A DNA stretch of 64,000 nucleotides from Sabellastarte sp. h YS-2021 (Eukaryota; Annelida; Polychaeta; Sabellida; Sabellidae): positions 90,114,706 through 90,178,705 of the forward strand of contig OZ024934.1 in NCBI GenBank assembly GCA_964017235.1, read 5' to 3'. The position numbers were made by a program, and so were the translations under genes. How positions within the stretch are numbered: the first letter of the stretch is position 1; each line of letters begins with the position of its first letter. Shown in pieces: positions 55,301 to 64,000 of the stretch. The notes beneath the pieces were generated by a model, which searched no databases, was not told the origin of the DNA, and saw only the letters and a program-made list of their open reading frames with translations.

Positions 55301-58300
55301 GTATTTAAAAAATAGCCGCCACATGCTGAAATTGTCAGTGTTGTCACAGGTTGTCCTCATTTCACAAACCTCTGCTTTGCACAAGATATGGTGAAGATAA
55401 AATATCTTATAACATTTGTAAAATTAATGCCGTTTTTGATACCAAATAAGGAAATCAAAGTGGCGAACTGGTGATCCCCGTTTTTAATTTACATACATCA
55501 GGAAGGAAAGCCTAAATTTCTCACAAAAGAATAAGACAAACTATCTCCTGACGTTAATCTTCACTTAAAGTTTATCATAATTGGAGGAAGCCTTGTATAC
55601 CATGTGAAGTTATTATTATTATTCCATTTTTCAGAAGACGATGACGATGAGGTATCAGCTGGTAGTGCTGATGGAACAGGTAGATTTGGCTACTAGTCTT
55701 AAACCTTTGATAAATTATCTAATTCAAATAATCTCTTCTTTGGCAATTCTACTTTTCACTAATCTTTATATGTCTCTCTGATAATTACTATTATTTGTCA
55801 TTCCACTCTTAAGATGACCATGATGTTGGTGAGGACATTTATCCGGGAGTATCTCATCCAGACATTGTTAGTGGTGATGGAACAGGTAGATTTATTGCTT
55901 ATCTTAAGCTTTTGATAAATGATCTAATTCAAATAACTGCTTATTTTTGACAATTTGATGTTTAAGTAGTCAATATGTGTTTCTTGCATCAAAGCACAAG
56001 ACACACGGGGGATTTTTGATCCAGCCAGGATCATGTATTACTACTTTCTGTGTCTAGGGCTTCTCTATGTGACATCGATTATGTTTTAACCATGTAATGA
56101 CACTTTATATGTATACTACTACAGTGGTTACACCAAGGTGGATATTTACAAATGCCTTAACTATTTATCCAACAAGACACACAATAATTACAATTAACTA
56201 CACCAATTCTTCGCTTGATTTGTTAAGTCCTTACTGGCCAAGTGCATTTTTGGCCAACTTTTGCATGTTATCCCTGGCTGTCACCTCTGTGTCGGTCCAC
56301 CTCCCATAAGTGATTAGGGTTTGCCCCTTCTGCAGCTTTTCAGTTCATAAATATAAAGTTCATTTCAAAAAGAGTTGAAAACTCTGGAATGATTAGCCAC
56401 TGGAAATCCGAACTTCCTCTGCACCTATCATGACTTAAAACTTACTTGTGTCAGAAGTCTTTTGCTTCCTAGGTTTTCTTACTACTAAAGACTGATTGTT
56501 CCCAGGTGACAACCTTATTACATTTTACGACTTCTGATTGATGCATTATGATTTGAGTCGTGTACTTAAGAATCCACAAGGGGGCCACGGTGGCAGAGTG
56601 GTAACACTCTCGCCTCCCACCTCTGCGGCCGGGGTTCGATCCCCGTCATGGTCGTAAGTGGGAAAGCTCGTAGTTGCTTGCCGTTGGTCGGCAGTTTACA
56701 GTACAGAACCCTAGCGAACTATATGTACTGGTTTCCTCTGCCCTTCCAACTACCCGTCGTGATATGACCTGTACAGTGTTGAAAGCGACGTAAAACCACA
56801 AACAAACAAATTAAGAATCCACAAGTTCGGATATTAAGCACATGGATACGTGATACCTAATATGACCCTGGCTCTTGAAAGACATGTAAAACTGCATCTT
56901 GACTTGATCTGGTATCCATTACCTGGTCTGGATTGCTGTCACAAATCCATTTTTGTGTGGGTGTATGGGGGTGTGGGTGTGTTTTCTCAATACTACCAGT
57001 GGACAAGGGTCTCTGTGTCCACAGGCACTGTTTTAAAGCCATTGCAAGGCAGCTGATCATTCCAAAACCATATCCTGTTTGTATGGTTAAAATTCAAGTG
57101 TGACATATTATTTTGCAGATGACACAGATGATGAGGATAACACAAAACGTAAGTTTATACACTGCCCTTATAAATGTATTCAACAGCTACATCTTTATTT
57201 GTAAACCAAACCGTATAAATATTTATTTGATCGGTCAATTTAAAATGATTTATCTGGTCTTGTGGTTCTAATTTAAGTGATGCATTTCATACATCTACAT
57301 CTAATGATTTCGTAAGAAAACTGTTTTTGATGTAAAAAGTTCGTTTGGTTTTCCTCAAACATCAATGAAAGTCACTGATTAGTTATTTATTGGAAGTCAA
57401 TGAAAGCAAGCCCTTTAAATTATTTTGATTTCGATGTTATGTGATCACACCTCCACGTAATCTAACAGGATGATGTTTGCTTGCCGCACAGGTTTTGGAA
57501 AACAGACTGTTCTGACCCATGCAGGAATTAAATGCATAACTGCTTATTCTTGTTTGCTAAATTGATTATGCTCATCCTGAAGGCCGGGGCTCCATGAAAA
57601 ATAAGAAGATGGTTCTCGCTCCAACTTAGATCCCATTAAATTTGAGACTGATCTGGATCACCATCTGGATAAAAAATCCTTGTTATTAGTTGTGCCTAGA
57701 GGGAGGTATGCTCTCTCTGAGTGCTCTTGATTAGTATTGCCTACACAATATATTAAAGGTGACATTGCAAACTCTATATATAATAATTCAATTCAAACCA
57801 TTAATACAAGGGATCACATTGCCTCCAATAAGGAATATGATTTTTATAAGGATGTTTTCATAATTCGTCATTGATATTATCATCTTCTAAGGAACGGACT
57901 TCCACGAAAACATTGTCCAGATATATACAGAATGTGGAAAATACAATAAACACCAAGCTTTCGCCTTTGTAATCATTGGTGCACTTCATTAGCATTAGCA
58001 CTTCAGGGCAGCATGCGAAAAACTAGTGATTCTTCATATGAATATGACTTTAATCATTAAAAGGGGACAGAAAATACCAAATGTTGACACTGGACTGTTC
58101 TATATATTTAGGTGACTGCAAATTTACAGCCTATCCAGGTTATGCACTGTTTGGTCACAATGACCAGATTTACAGGGAGGTGAGCTTGGAAGAATGCACA
58201 GAGTTCTGTGAACTGGATGAACTCTGCATGTCCTTTGACTATAGTCAGACCACTGGCTCCTGCTTTAACAGCTATTATTCTAGGTGAGTAGTGGTGTGGT

Positions 58301-61300
58301 TTTCTTAATATTATTACATATAAAGGAAGTGACTAATTGACATCAGTAGCTAGGCAAAGCAGGTGTGTAGCTTTGGGATATAGAAAATCTCCAATACACT
58401 TAAAACTGTTAAAAATACTTCAGAGAGATGTGGAATGTATTTATAAGGAAAATAAGTGTAAGATCACCTCTATCTGGTCACAGAGTGATGTTCAGATTAA
58501 AGACTAGTATAAGATTAAGAACTATTATGAATGCCTTTGAAAACAAGATAAATCCTATATACAACACGGTCTTATGTCTAAAGTTGTAAAGAGTCTCTCA
58601 ATTAAGACTAAGAGTTACACAAGATCTTTAGTGAAAATATGGTCCTGAAATTTTCACACAATCCTCTACAAGAAAAAAAAGATTGGTTGAATAAATTAGG
58701 AAGCATAGCTCCTTATAGATTCGAAGGAATATGTTCTAACTGCTTCAATCCACTAACAAGTTATAAGCCAGATGCAAATTGACAGAGACGGTATTTTTTA
58801 AACTGGATGTCCTTTATAATGGTGTAACAACGGACCTCACCTATTGACATAACCAGCTTCAATGTTTTTAAAATAAGTTGATGTACATTGTAGTTGTTTA
58901 ACCTCTGACCTTTGACCCTGGACAGTTAGTTTCATTTTATTTTACCCATCTGGTGTGTATTGTAGTTATCTCAACTTTGACCTTGGTCAAGTAACTGCAT
59001 TGTATTGTCACATGTTTGATGAAAACCACCATGGTTTGACCTTTCACCAACTTATACCACTGAACCGCTGTATTTCAGCGATGTTAGCATTGTCTAATCA
59101 TTGCGCATTAAAGGGTATCTTGCTTTCTGCATAACATTGCTGAACACTCAAATGATCAGAAAGTTTATATGTGTGATTTTAGATGTATGTCTAACCTTTA
59201 CCACCACAGATACTGTCTCCTTTGTGGTCTTTTCTTCAGTTGGGGCAACATTTAGACTCTTTAATGTCTTGCTCTTAATCCTGATCCAAACCCCATCCTA
59301 ATATCAAAATTGCAAAAAAATCAGAGTTTTTTCGGAATGAATCCACAGACACGAGTTCGACAGGAAAGAGGCAGATATTGTTCCACTGTATTTACAATAT
59401 TGTGAAAAAATTTGGCATCGTGCATCACAGCTGTTGGCAACTGCCAAATGGACATAAAGTAAATAATGCTTTCTTCAAAAAAACAACTATATTTTACCCA
59501 CAATTAGTGCATGGCTGTTAACATATTAAGCCATCACTAGCCACACTTATCTTTTTATATGTCTACTTGTATCAGGCTTACAGCTCCATTGGATTTTGGC
59601 ACCCACTCCACCTTGACCTATTATGAACTGGAATGCAATGTCACACAGCCAACTGATGGGGGAGATGATGGAGGTAAGTTGTATTTTAATTTTAAAAGCA
59701 CTCAGAGAGTGCAGACCTCTGCCAAGCAGTTTGTTTCTACTCTGAACTTTTCCTTCTCCAGATGTTAGTATCTGGAATTTTCGCTAGGATCGAGTTCAGG
59801 CTAAGATATATTATAGACATTATTGTGGGAGTGTCTTGACTTTTGTTGCCAAGCAGTTTGATGGATTACTTATTGGGGGACATGCCGCCGTGGCCCCAAA
59901 AGATCCTTTTAAAATATATCCAAATAAATTATTTTGCAGACAAAAAACATATCCTGTCAGAGGTTATGATAGAAATAATGTCAGCTTTATGTTTATCGTT
60001 TTCATGAATAAACATGCCTACATCCTGAATATAGATGGGCTTTTGTGACTTAAGGGCTAGCAAGATTGATAGATCATTCCTTGACTCAGATGCTTCTGAC
60101 TTTTCACAAACACAACCCCTGATGGAGGCCTGTGCTCTATGAGTGATTTCTAGTTGGGAAAGCAACACAAAATAATCCAAAACTGTGCCAATTTTGAAAA
60201 AAAGGAGATCAGAAGCCTTGTATGGGCACCAAATGACAAATATGGAAATATTTTTTTCAAAAGTCAATGAAATAAAAGTGGCTTTTCTCACGAGCGATTT
60301 TCACATTTTGTTCACAATCCTGATGGTTTTTAAATTTCTCAGTTTATCAGCATTATGTTATGCATGTTTAATTGTGTTGTAATTTGTTTTGTGATGTTAC
60401 AAGCACATTAATTCATACAGAACTGAATTGTATTGTGACAACATGAAACAGTAAAACATAAGGCTAGGTGTTTCCTTCATATATGTGCAACCGAGCCTTA
60501 AACAATGATTTGAATGAAACTGTGGAACTTCAATAAGAACATGTCTCCATTTTCAGATGTTGTGGAGGAAGGGTCCAGTGATGGATGGGAGATGTCCGGT
60601 TCAGGAGCCTTTGATAGGGACAGTGATGATGAAGATACAACATCGAGTAAGTGTCTACCTTGCCAATGAATTAAATGTCATATGTGGAATGGACTGTACG
60701 CCTTAAGACACTGAAATATCCTATAGAAATTTAGTGCACACATGGTTAGTGAGGTATTTGTGTAGTCTGTGATTTGATGTATTGTGGAATGTATTCCGTT
60801 GGCTTTTAAGCCCTGATTTTAATGTCAAAGTCTGTATGTAATGCTGCAGTAGTCCAATCATCATCTAATTGGAATACTTCCAGTATTCTCCTTCAATTTC
60901 TTTGTTAAGCTTATTTATTCTGTCAAAATGTACACTACACTGATTTCACTTTGACATGCCTTGATTTTTTTCGTTAATTATTAAAATAATTCTGTTCTGT
61001 GTCAGTATTCTAAAGCACATTTCAGTGAAATTTCGATCTTATTTACAGCTAACTACATCATAGTAATTAGTTGGAGGTTGAATAATTATTAAATTCACAT
61101 AAAGACAAAGAGTATATTTTTGGTCATATGGTAACAATTTTCTTGAATGTAGACATATATTCAAAAATTTAGTATATTTGCACAGTAGACAGAAATGGAT
61201 CTACATAATACAAAAAATTTCCAAAATATATCCTATCCAAGTCCATTGTGACATAGAATATGTTTATTTCAAAACTATTTCAAGAATCTGTGACTTGCAT

Positions 61301-63136
61301 TTTGTATTTCTAAAGCCTCCTTCAGTCTTAATTATTAGTGGTCTTTCATGTGTTTTATATAAAAGTGTTTCTTAAAGTGTGAACAAAACAACAGTCATGT
61401 TTAGGTTGTACGCCATGATAGCTACAAATATCTCAGTGAAAAATGATTGTTAACACGTTTCCATTCTACACCGGGAAACATTTCCAGAAATTTTAGGAAC
61501 AAAGTTATGGTTGTGAGGTGAAATCATCGTCATGGCAACATATTCGATTTACGAGGGCCTGGGATCCAGCCCCTGCTTTGCAACCAAACAAAGACAGAGA
61601 AACAAAATAAATACTCACTCTAACATAGCCTGCTCGTCTCCTACAATCAGTATATGTTGTCCTCTTTATATTTTACAAGCCAGTCTATGTCTGAGCAAGC
61701 TGGGTCCATATGGGGGCAAAAATGGCAACCCTTTTTCTGACAGGAAGAAATTTTTGAAACACCAGGGAGCCATTTCAAAGATACACGTCAGACATGCTAC
61801 CTATATTGATTGGTAAGTCCAAAGATATCTCAACTCAAGATAATTCTGAAGTTATCTAAATATAAAGTAATCTAAATGTTCTTGATAATCAGTCAATTTT
61901 TAGAAAGCAATTTCATTTTGTTGGAGATATTAAGATGTGGTTTCAATAAAGATTTATTTTTTCTAATTTGACTCTTACATTCTGTCTTCCCTAACAGGAA
62001 GTTTGATAAAAATGTTTAATCAATCTGGTCTTGCAAATATTACCACTATCCATATGATCACTTTCTTTACAAGATGATAGCAGATACAAATTACAGTAAT
62101 AATTGCATAATAATTCATATATCTACTGTGTGGTCTAATGCCATGCAATTATAAAGATTCTGCGAGTTTGCAGATAGAAATTAGTTGTAGTAAAATACTA
62201 TTGTTTGACAGCCTTGGCTTCACCTATGGACGCGGGGACCAGGCTGTTGAAGGACATTGCCGTGGGGGTGATGGGGGTGAGGAAGAAGTCATAGACTTGG
62301 AGGTTGGAGAGATAATCACTGGAATCAAAGCCAGAACTGGGAGCCTTTTTGACCAGGTAGTATAAAATATGCCACACACAAACATATCAGTATGCAGTCA
62401 TGTAAATTAAGGTTCTGTAGAAACAATATTTTTTTCAGGGGGAAAAAAAGACTTGGCTTCTGAGTTCAGACTTTTTGGGTGACAGTGCCTCAATAATGGA
62501 ATTAACACCTTTAGTTTTTACTTGAGGCTATTTCGTGATTTTAATCACTGATAGACACTAAGCTGGGTTAGTTTATTTCCATTATGACTTTTTTGAAGAT
62601 AATAAATAATTTTACTGCAGATCAAAATGCCCTGATACAAGTCTATGTCTTTTTTTGCAGTTAATACTCAGGTATTTAACCACAGACTGTCACCTCTGTG
62701 TGGCTTCAACTCCCACAAGTGGAAATGATGAGTACCTATTCCAGTATGACCCAGTATAATTAGCCTGTGCTCGTAAAGTGCTCTATTTATCCCAAGATAA
62801 TTAAGTCATGCATGCAACTTAATTAACTGATAAGCATGAAAATACCTCTTGGCAAGAATAGATTCTGCAATGTCCCAATGAGGACTCCATAAAAATATAT
62901 GTAAACTGAAAGAATGAAATATGTATAGCTAGAAAAATATCACATCCCCTGATTTAAATGTAATTATTTTCTCTCTATATCAGCTGACCTTTGTCACAAA
63001 TCTGAGAGAACTTGGACCATACGGAGGCAGTGGTGGCAACGTTCTCGTTGCAGAAACTGGCGGCAAGCAGCTTGCGTATATATCTGGCAGATCTGGCAGC
63101 CTATTGGATCAGCTGACACTGCACTTTTACTGTTAA
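49274..63136 (+). CDS. secreted mosaic lectin: four PAN/apple modules plus Jacalin domain (gene C)
   Basis: Coding exons: 49274-49364, 50562-50789, 51944-51985, 52764-52997, 54317-54512, 54971-55074, 55635-55679, 55814-55885, 57119-57148, 58112-58283, 59576-59673, 60557-60646, 61680-61812, 62212-62356, 62984-63136. All introns are GT-AG, phases match at every junction, and the sum is 1833 nt (610 residues). Residues 1-21 are a signal peptide (MDFHRTLLLYFWGCVLLHC). PAN-like modules lie at about 38-105, 125-198, 201-290 and 348-428; acidic Gly/Ser linkers at about 291-347 and 429-470; Jacalin at about 472-610. PAN/apple modules bind protein or sugar; Jacalin folds bind sugar. A secreted pattern-recognition, mucus or matrix protein is likely. 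No transmembrane segment was seen, and nothing in the frame is broken. Confidence 0.88.
49568..49800 (+). repeat. interspersed repeat with CTCTGAGAGTGC head
   Basis: It starts GCACTCTGAGAGTGCATATC and ends with ACAGACAGACAAACGG then AATACCTCCTTCCTCGG. Related copies lie at 53790-54030 (plus), 57590-57730 (minus) and 59697-59760 (head only). It probably derives from the 3' end of a LINE. Confidence 0.6.
49970..50561 (+). repeat. degenerate repeats carrying copies of the exon 2 acceptor
   Basis: TCTAGCTGAATATA-like strings occur near 50028, 50179, 50225, 50301, 50374 and 50451, before the real acceptor ttctag/CTGAATATATA at 50561. Spacing is roughly 45-150 bp, and TATTTACACAGAAT-like text recurs between them. 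The unit seems to be a piece of intron end plus the first bases of exon 2. Confidence 0.55.
50562..52997 (+). CDS. gene C exons 2-4, PAN-like modules 1 and 2
   Basis: Exons 2 (50562-50789) and 4 (52764-52997) encode paralogous modules, each on a single phase 1-1 exon. Both show DCAGN, WGGYT, the ECQQ-x-CDQ-x-P-x-CVAF core, then CWPK and a further Cys near the end. Exon 3 (51944-51985) is a 14-residue Gly/Asn/Ser linker. The spacing of six to seven Cys is PAN/apple-like, but the fold assignment is from pattern only. Confidence 0.82.
50860..51080 (-). pseudogene. Penelope-like GIY-YIG fragment in gene C intron 2
   Basis: The minus strand reads NSCGLQYIEETKGSTG, matching CNQCGLQYIGETK of the element at 36600-38254. 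It is short and decayed. Confidence 0.65.
51571..51816 (+). repeat. tRNA-derived SINE, diverged subfamily
   Basis: The head is GGCGTGGTTAGCACACTC and CCTGAGTTTGAACCTTAC; the body GGAAAGTTGGTAGTTGCTTG is shared with the other SINEs, and the tail is AACAGAAATAAATGAA. No clear target duplication. Confidence 0.7.
51986..52763 (+). other. gene C intron 3, no feature seen
   Basis: AT-rich intron without a recognised repeat or RNA gene. Confidence 0.4.
53020..53125 (-). repeat. SINE-like fragment in gene C intron 4
   Basis: CACTTGTGAGAGTTGAATCC and CAATCAACAGCCAGGG match the repeat at 26040-26200. It starts about 20 nt after the exon 4 donor. Confidence 0.5.
53155..53400 (+). repeat. 52-bp tandem repeat, four to five units
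   Basis: CATTTCAAGTGATAAAATTT recurs at 53155, 53206 and 53258 and, diverged, at 53313. Each is followed by ACAAGGTGTATTTTACATT. The unit length is 51-55 bp. Confidence 0.8.
53790..54030 (+). repeat. interspersed repeat, second copy
   Basis: It starts GCACTCTGAGAGCACAGACC, has CCGGACGGTGATCCAGACCA and AATTTAATGGGATCTAGG, and ends with AACAGACAAATAAACGG. It belongs to the family at 49568. Confidence 0.65.
54317..55074 (+). CDS. gene C exons 5 and 6, PAN-like module 3
   Basis: Exon 5 (54317-54512) ends in phase 2 and joins exon 6 (54971-55074). The module reads CGLHATFEAYPGYALYEYDD, ECARRCMMMGDRCLSFDY, and closes with YYHKVCIG. Exon 6 then runs into an acidic Gly/Asp linker. The split inside the module at phase 2 matches module 4, which marks modules 3 and 4 as a pair distinct from 1 and 2. 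Confidence 0.85.
55635..57148 (+). CDS. gene C exons 7-9, acidic linker exons
   Basis: Three short phase 1-1 exons (45, 72 and 30 nt) encode EDDDDEVSAGSADGTG, then a 24-residue unit ending SGDGT, then DDTDDEDNTK. Exons 7 and 8 end in the same GATGGAACAG/gtagattt, and the following intron sequence (TTTGATAAATTATCTAATTC and TTTGATAAATGATCTAATTC) is also alike, so they arose by tandem duplication. Each can be skipped without changing frame. Confidence 0.75.
56581..56810 (+). repeat. tRNA-derived SINE with 15-bp target duplication
   Basis: It is a well-preserved copy: GGTGGCAGAGTGGTAAC as A box, GGGGTTCGATCCCCG as B box, body GGGAAAGCTCGTAGTTGC, and a (CAAA)n tail. TTAAGAATCCACAAG occurs directly before (56566-56580) and after (56811-56825). 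Confidence 0.92.
57590..57730 (-). repeat. interspersed repeat, inverted copy in gene C intron 9
   Basis: The reverse complement of CAACTTAGATCCCATTAAAT, CACCATCTGGATAA and TGCTCTCTCTGAGTGCTC matches the repeat at 53790. Confidence 0.6.
58112..59673 (+). CDS. gene C exons 10 and 11, PAN-like module 4
   Basis: Exon 10 (58112-58283) encodes CKFTAYPGYALFGHNDQIY, then ECTEFCELDELCMSFDYS, and joins exon 11 (59576-59673) in phase 2. Exon 11 ends the module with TYYELECNVTQ and starts the next acidic linker (DGGDDGG). The GYAL and C-x-SFDY blocks are shared with module 3. Confidence 0.85.
60557..60646 (+). CDS. gene C exon 12, acidic linker
   Basis: A phase 1-1 exon of 90 nt encodes DVVEEGSSDGWEMSGSGAF followed by an Asp-rich end. 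It joins module 4 to the Jacalin domain. Confidence 0.8.
61680..63136 (+). CDS. gene C exons 13-15, Jacalin domain
   Basis: Exon 13 (61680-61812) gives the first loop KLGPYGGKNGNPF and ends TYIDW/C in phase 2. Exon 14 (62212-62356) gives LGFTYGRGDQ, then GHCRGGDGG and EVGEIITGI. Exon 15 (62984-63136) gives LGPYGGSGGN, and the GxxxD motif in SGSLLDQLTLHFYC, then TAA. The three loops correspond to the threefold repeat of the beta-prism. The exon boundaries match genes A and B. Confidence 0.9.
62685..62760 (+). repeat. SINE-like fragment in gene C intron 14
   Basis: CTGTCACCTCTGTGTGGCTT and CCCACAAGTGG match the family at 26040. It is truncated. Confidence 0.45.
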
Positions 63137-63502
63137 CGCCCACAGTCACATGACACAGATGTCTTTTGTTTTCTGATTATTTGTTTGGGGCAAGGGGAAT
63201 TTGTTTACAAACATTTGCTGCCCGAATTAGTTATCTTTTGTTTTACGACATAGTGGAGTTTTCTCACAAGAGTTAAGTGCAGCGGAATAATAATTAGACT
63301 GTTGAATTCTGCAAGTTGTGGGTTTTAGATGACACTGTGATACGTGTTGTAATTCCAGAAGTGTTTTAAATTTCGTGGATATGAACTTGTTAAAGTATAG
63401 TATATAATATTATGTAGGTAAACAATGTTATACTATGGTAAACTACATGTTGATAAATATCATTGTAAGGTAATGCATTATAGTGACTAATCTGCACTGG
63501 TC

Positions 63503-63508
63503 AATAAA
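63503..63508 (+). promoter_or_regulatory. poly(A) signal of gene C
   Basis: AATAAA lies 367 nt after the stop codon, followed within 30 nt by a GT-rich stretch (AAAGTTTGTTTCATTTGTT). This is the best candidate for the mRNA end. Confidence 0.65.
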
Positions 63509-64000
63509 CATGTCTATGTAAAGTTTGTTTCATTTGTTCTATATTGCTTTCATATTTCACCTTTGTTGTAGCTCGTGAGATCAGTTATGTGGTGAGTTTT
63601 GTATCTACCAGATAGCATCCATTAAATACCATGGTTTATGTATGGGTACACTGCCTCAGCCGCAATGTGTAGAGATTTTCTTGTACCCCTCTCCAGGAAA
63701 AACTATTTTAGGTAGACTTCTCAAATCTGCAGGATATGTTAAATAAATAAAAATAGTTAAATACTAAAAATAAAACAAATATTAATGAATTAAATCCAAT
63801 TGTTCTCAAAAGATTACAAAAGTTACAAAGCAGTTTAATGTCTAAGCAGATGGATTGTTAACAAAGTATACCAATCATACAGTAGAACATATTGAAAGCC
63901 AATTATTCTTAAAAAGATCTCAAAAGTAATGATCCCATATACAGAGGCTATGCATTTAGTAAAATTGCACTTTAAATAATTGTCACGTAAACAAAAATAT
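63509..64000 (+). other. downstream of gene C, no feature seen
   Basis: AT-rich sequence without a recognised exon; the window ends here. Confidence 0.4.

Noticed and set aside
56581-56655. A functional tRNA gene at the SINE heads
   Set aside because: A and B boxes are present, but the sequence continues into a conserved SINE body and tail with a target duplication, and no proper tRNA cloverleaf is seen.
1-64000. CRISPR array, bacterial operon or integron structure
   Set aside because: The spliced genes, SINEs and retrotransposons are eukaryotic. The only regular arrays are simple tandem repeats without unique spacers.

Overview
This is a piece of a metazoan nuclear genome: spliced genes with GT-AG introns, tRNA-headed SINEs, and dense DNA transposons, retrotransposons and MITEs. 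Clustered secreted Jacalin-type lectins, PAN/apple modules, DIRS-like tyrosine-recombinase retrotransposons, a Penelope-like element and a CR1/L2-like LINE together suggest a marine invertebrate, probably a lophotrochozoan such as a mollusc. That assignment is inference; no sequence here names the species.

The host content is a same-strand cluster of three secreted Jacalin-domain genes. Gene A (1630-2315) shows only its last two exons. Gene B (24419-39390) is a six-exon gene: signal peptide, short Cys-rich module, Jacalin domain. Gene C (49274-63136) has fifteen coding exons that sum to 1833 nt, one uninterrupted frame of 610 residues: signal peptide, four PAN/apple-like modules, acidic linkers and a C-terminal Jacalin domain. 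All three keep a GxxxD sugar-loop motif and the same Cys pair. Genes A and B are recent paralogues, similar even in intron and 3' UTR sequence.

Between A and B lies a transposon pile-up. A PIF/Harbinger element is represented by a transposase half (3987-6262), a deleted derivative (14532-15250) and a half carrying the SANT/MADF-type accessory gene (15612-17760). DIRS-like elements lie at about 6630-12355 and 17765-22500 on the plus strand, the second split by a MITE at 19600-20317, and at about 42540-46870 on the minus strand. The last intron of gene B (10.8 kb) holds an antisense LINE, a DIRS relic, a Penelope-like element, an antisense C2H2 zinc-finger ORF with one stop codon, and a SINE with a perfect 15-bp target duplication.

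The most unusual signal is at the ends of the two Harbinger genes. The transposase ORF is followed 18 nt after its stop by two stem-loops, and the accessory gene by one, that match the metazoan replication-dependent histone mRNA 3' stem-loop. The stems differ between the copies by compensatory changes, and an identical 20-nt block containing CCAAAAACAA follows where the histone downstream element would sit. This suggests a transposon whose mRNAs end like histone mRNAs and are therefore tied to S phase. Most transposon ORFs here are broken; genes B and C look like the functional host content, with one unresolved splice question in gene B.
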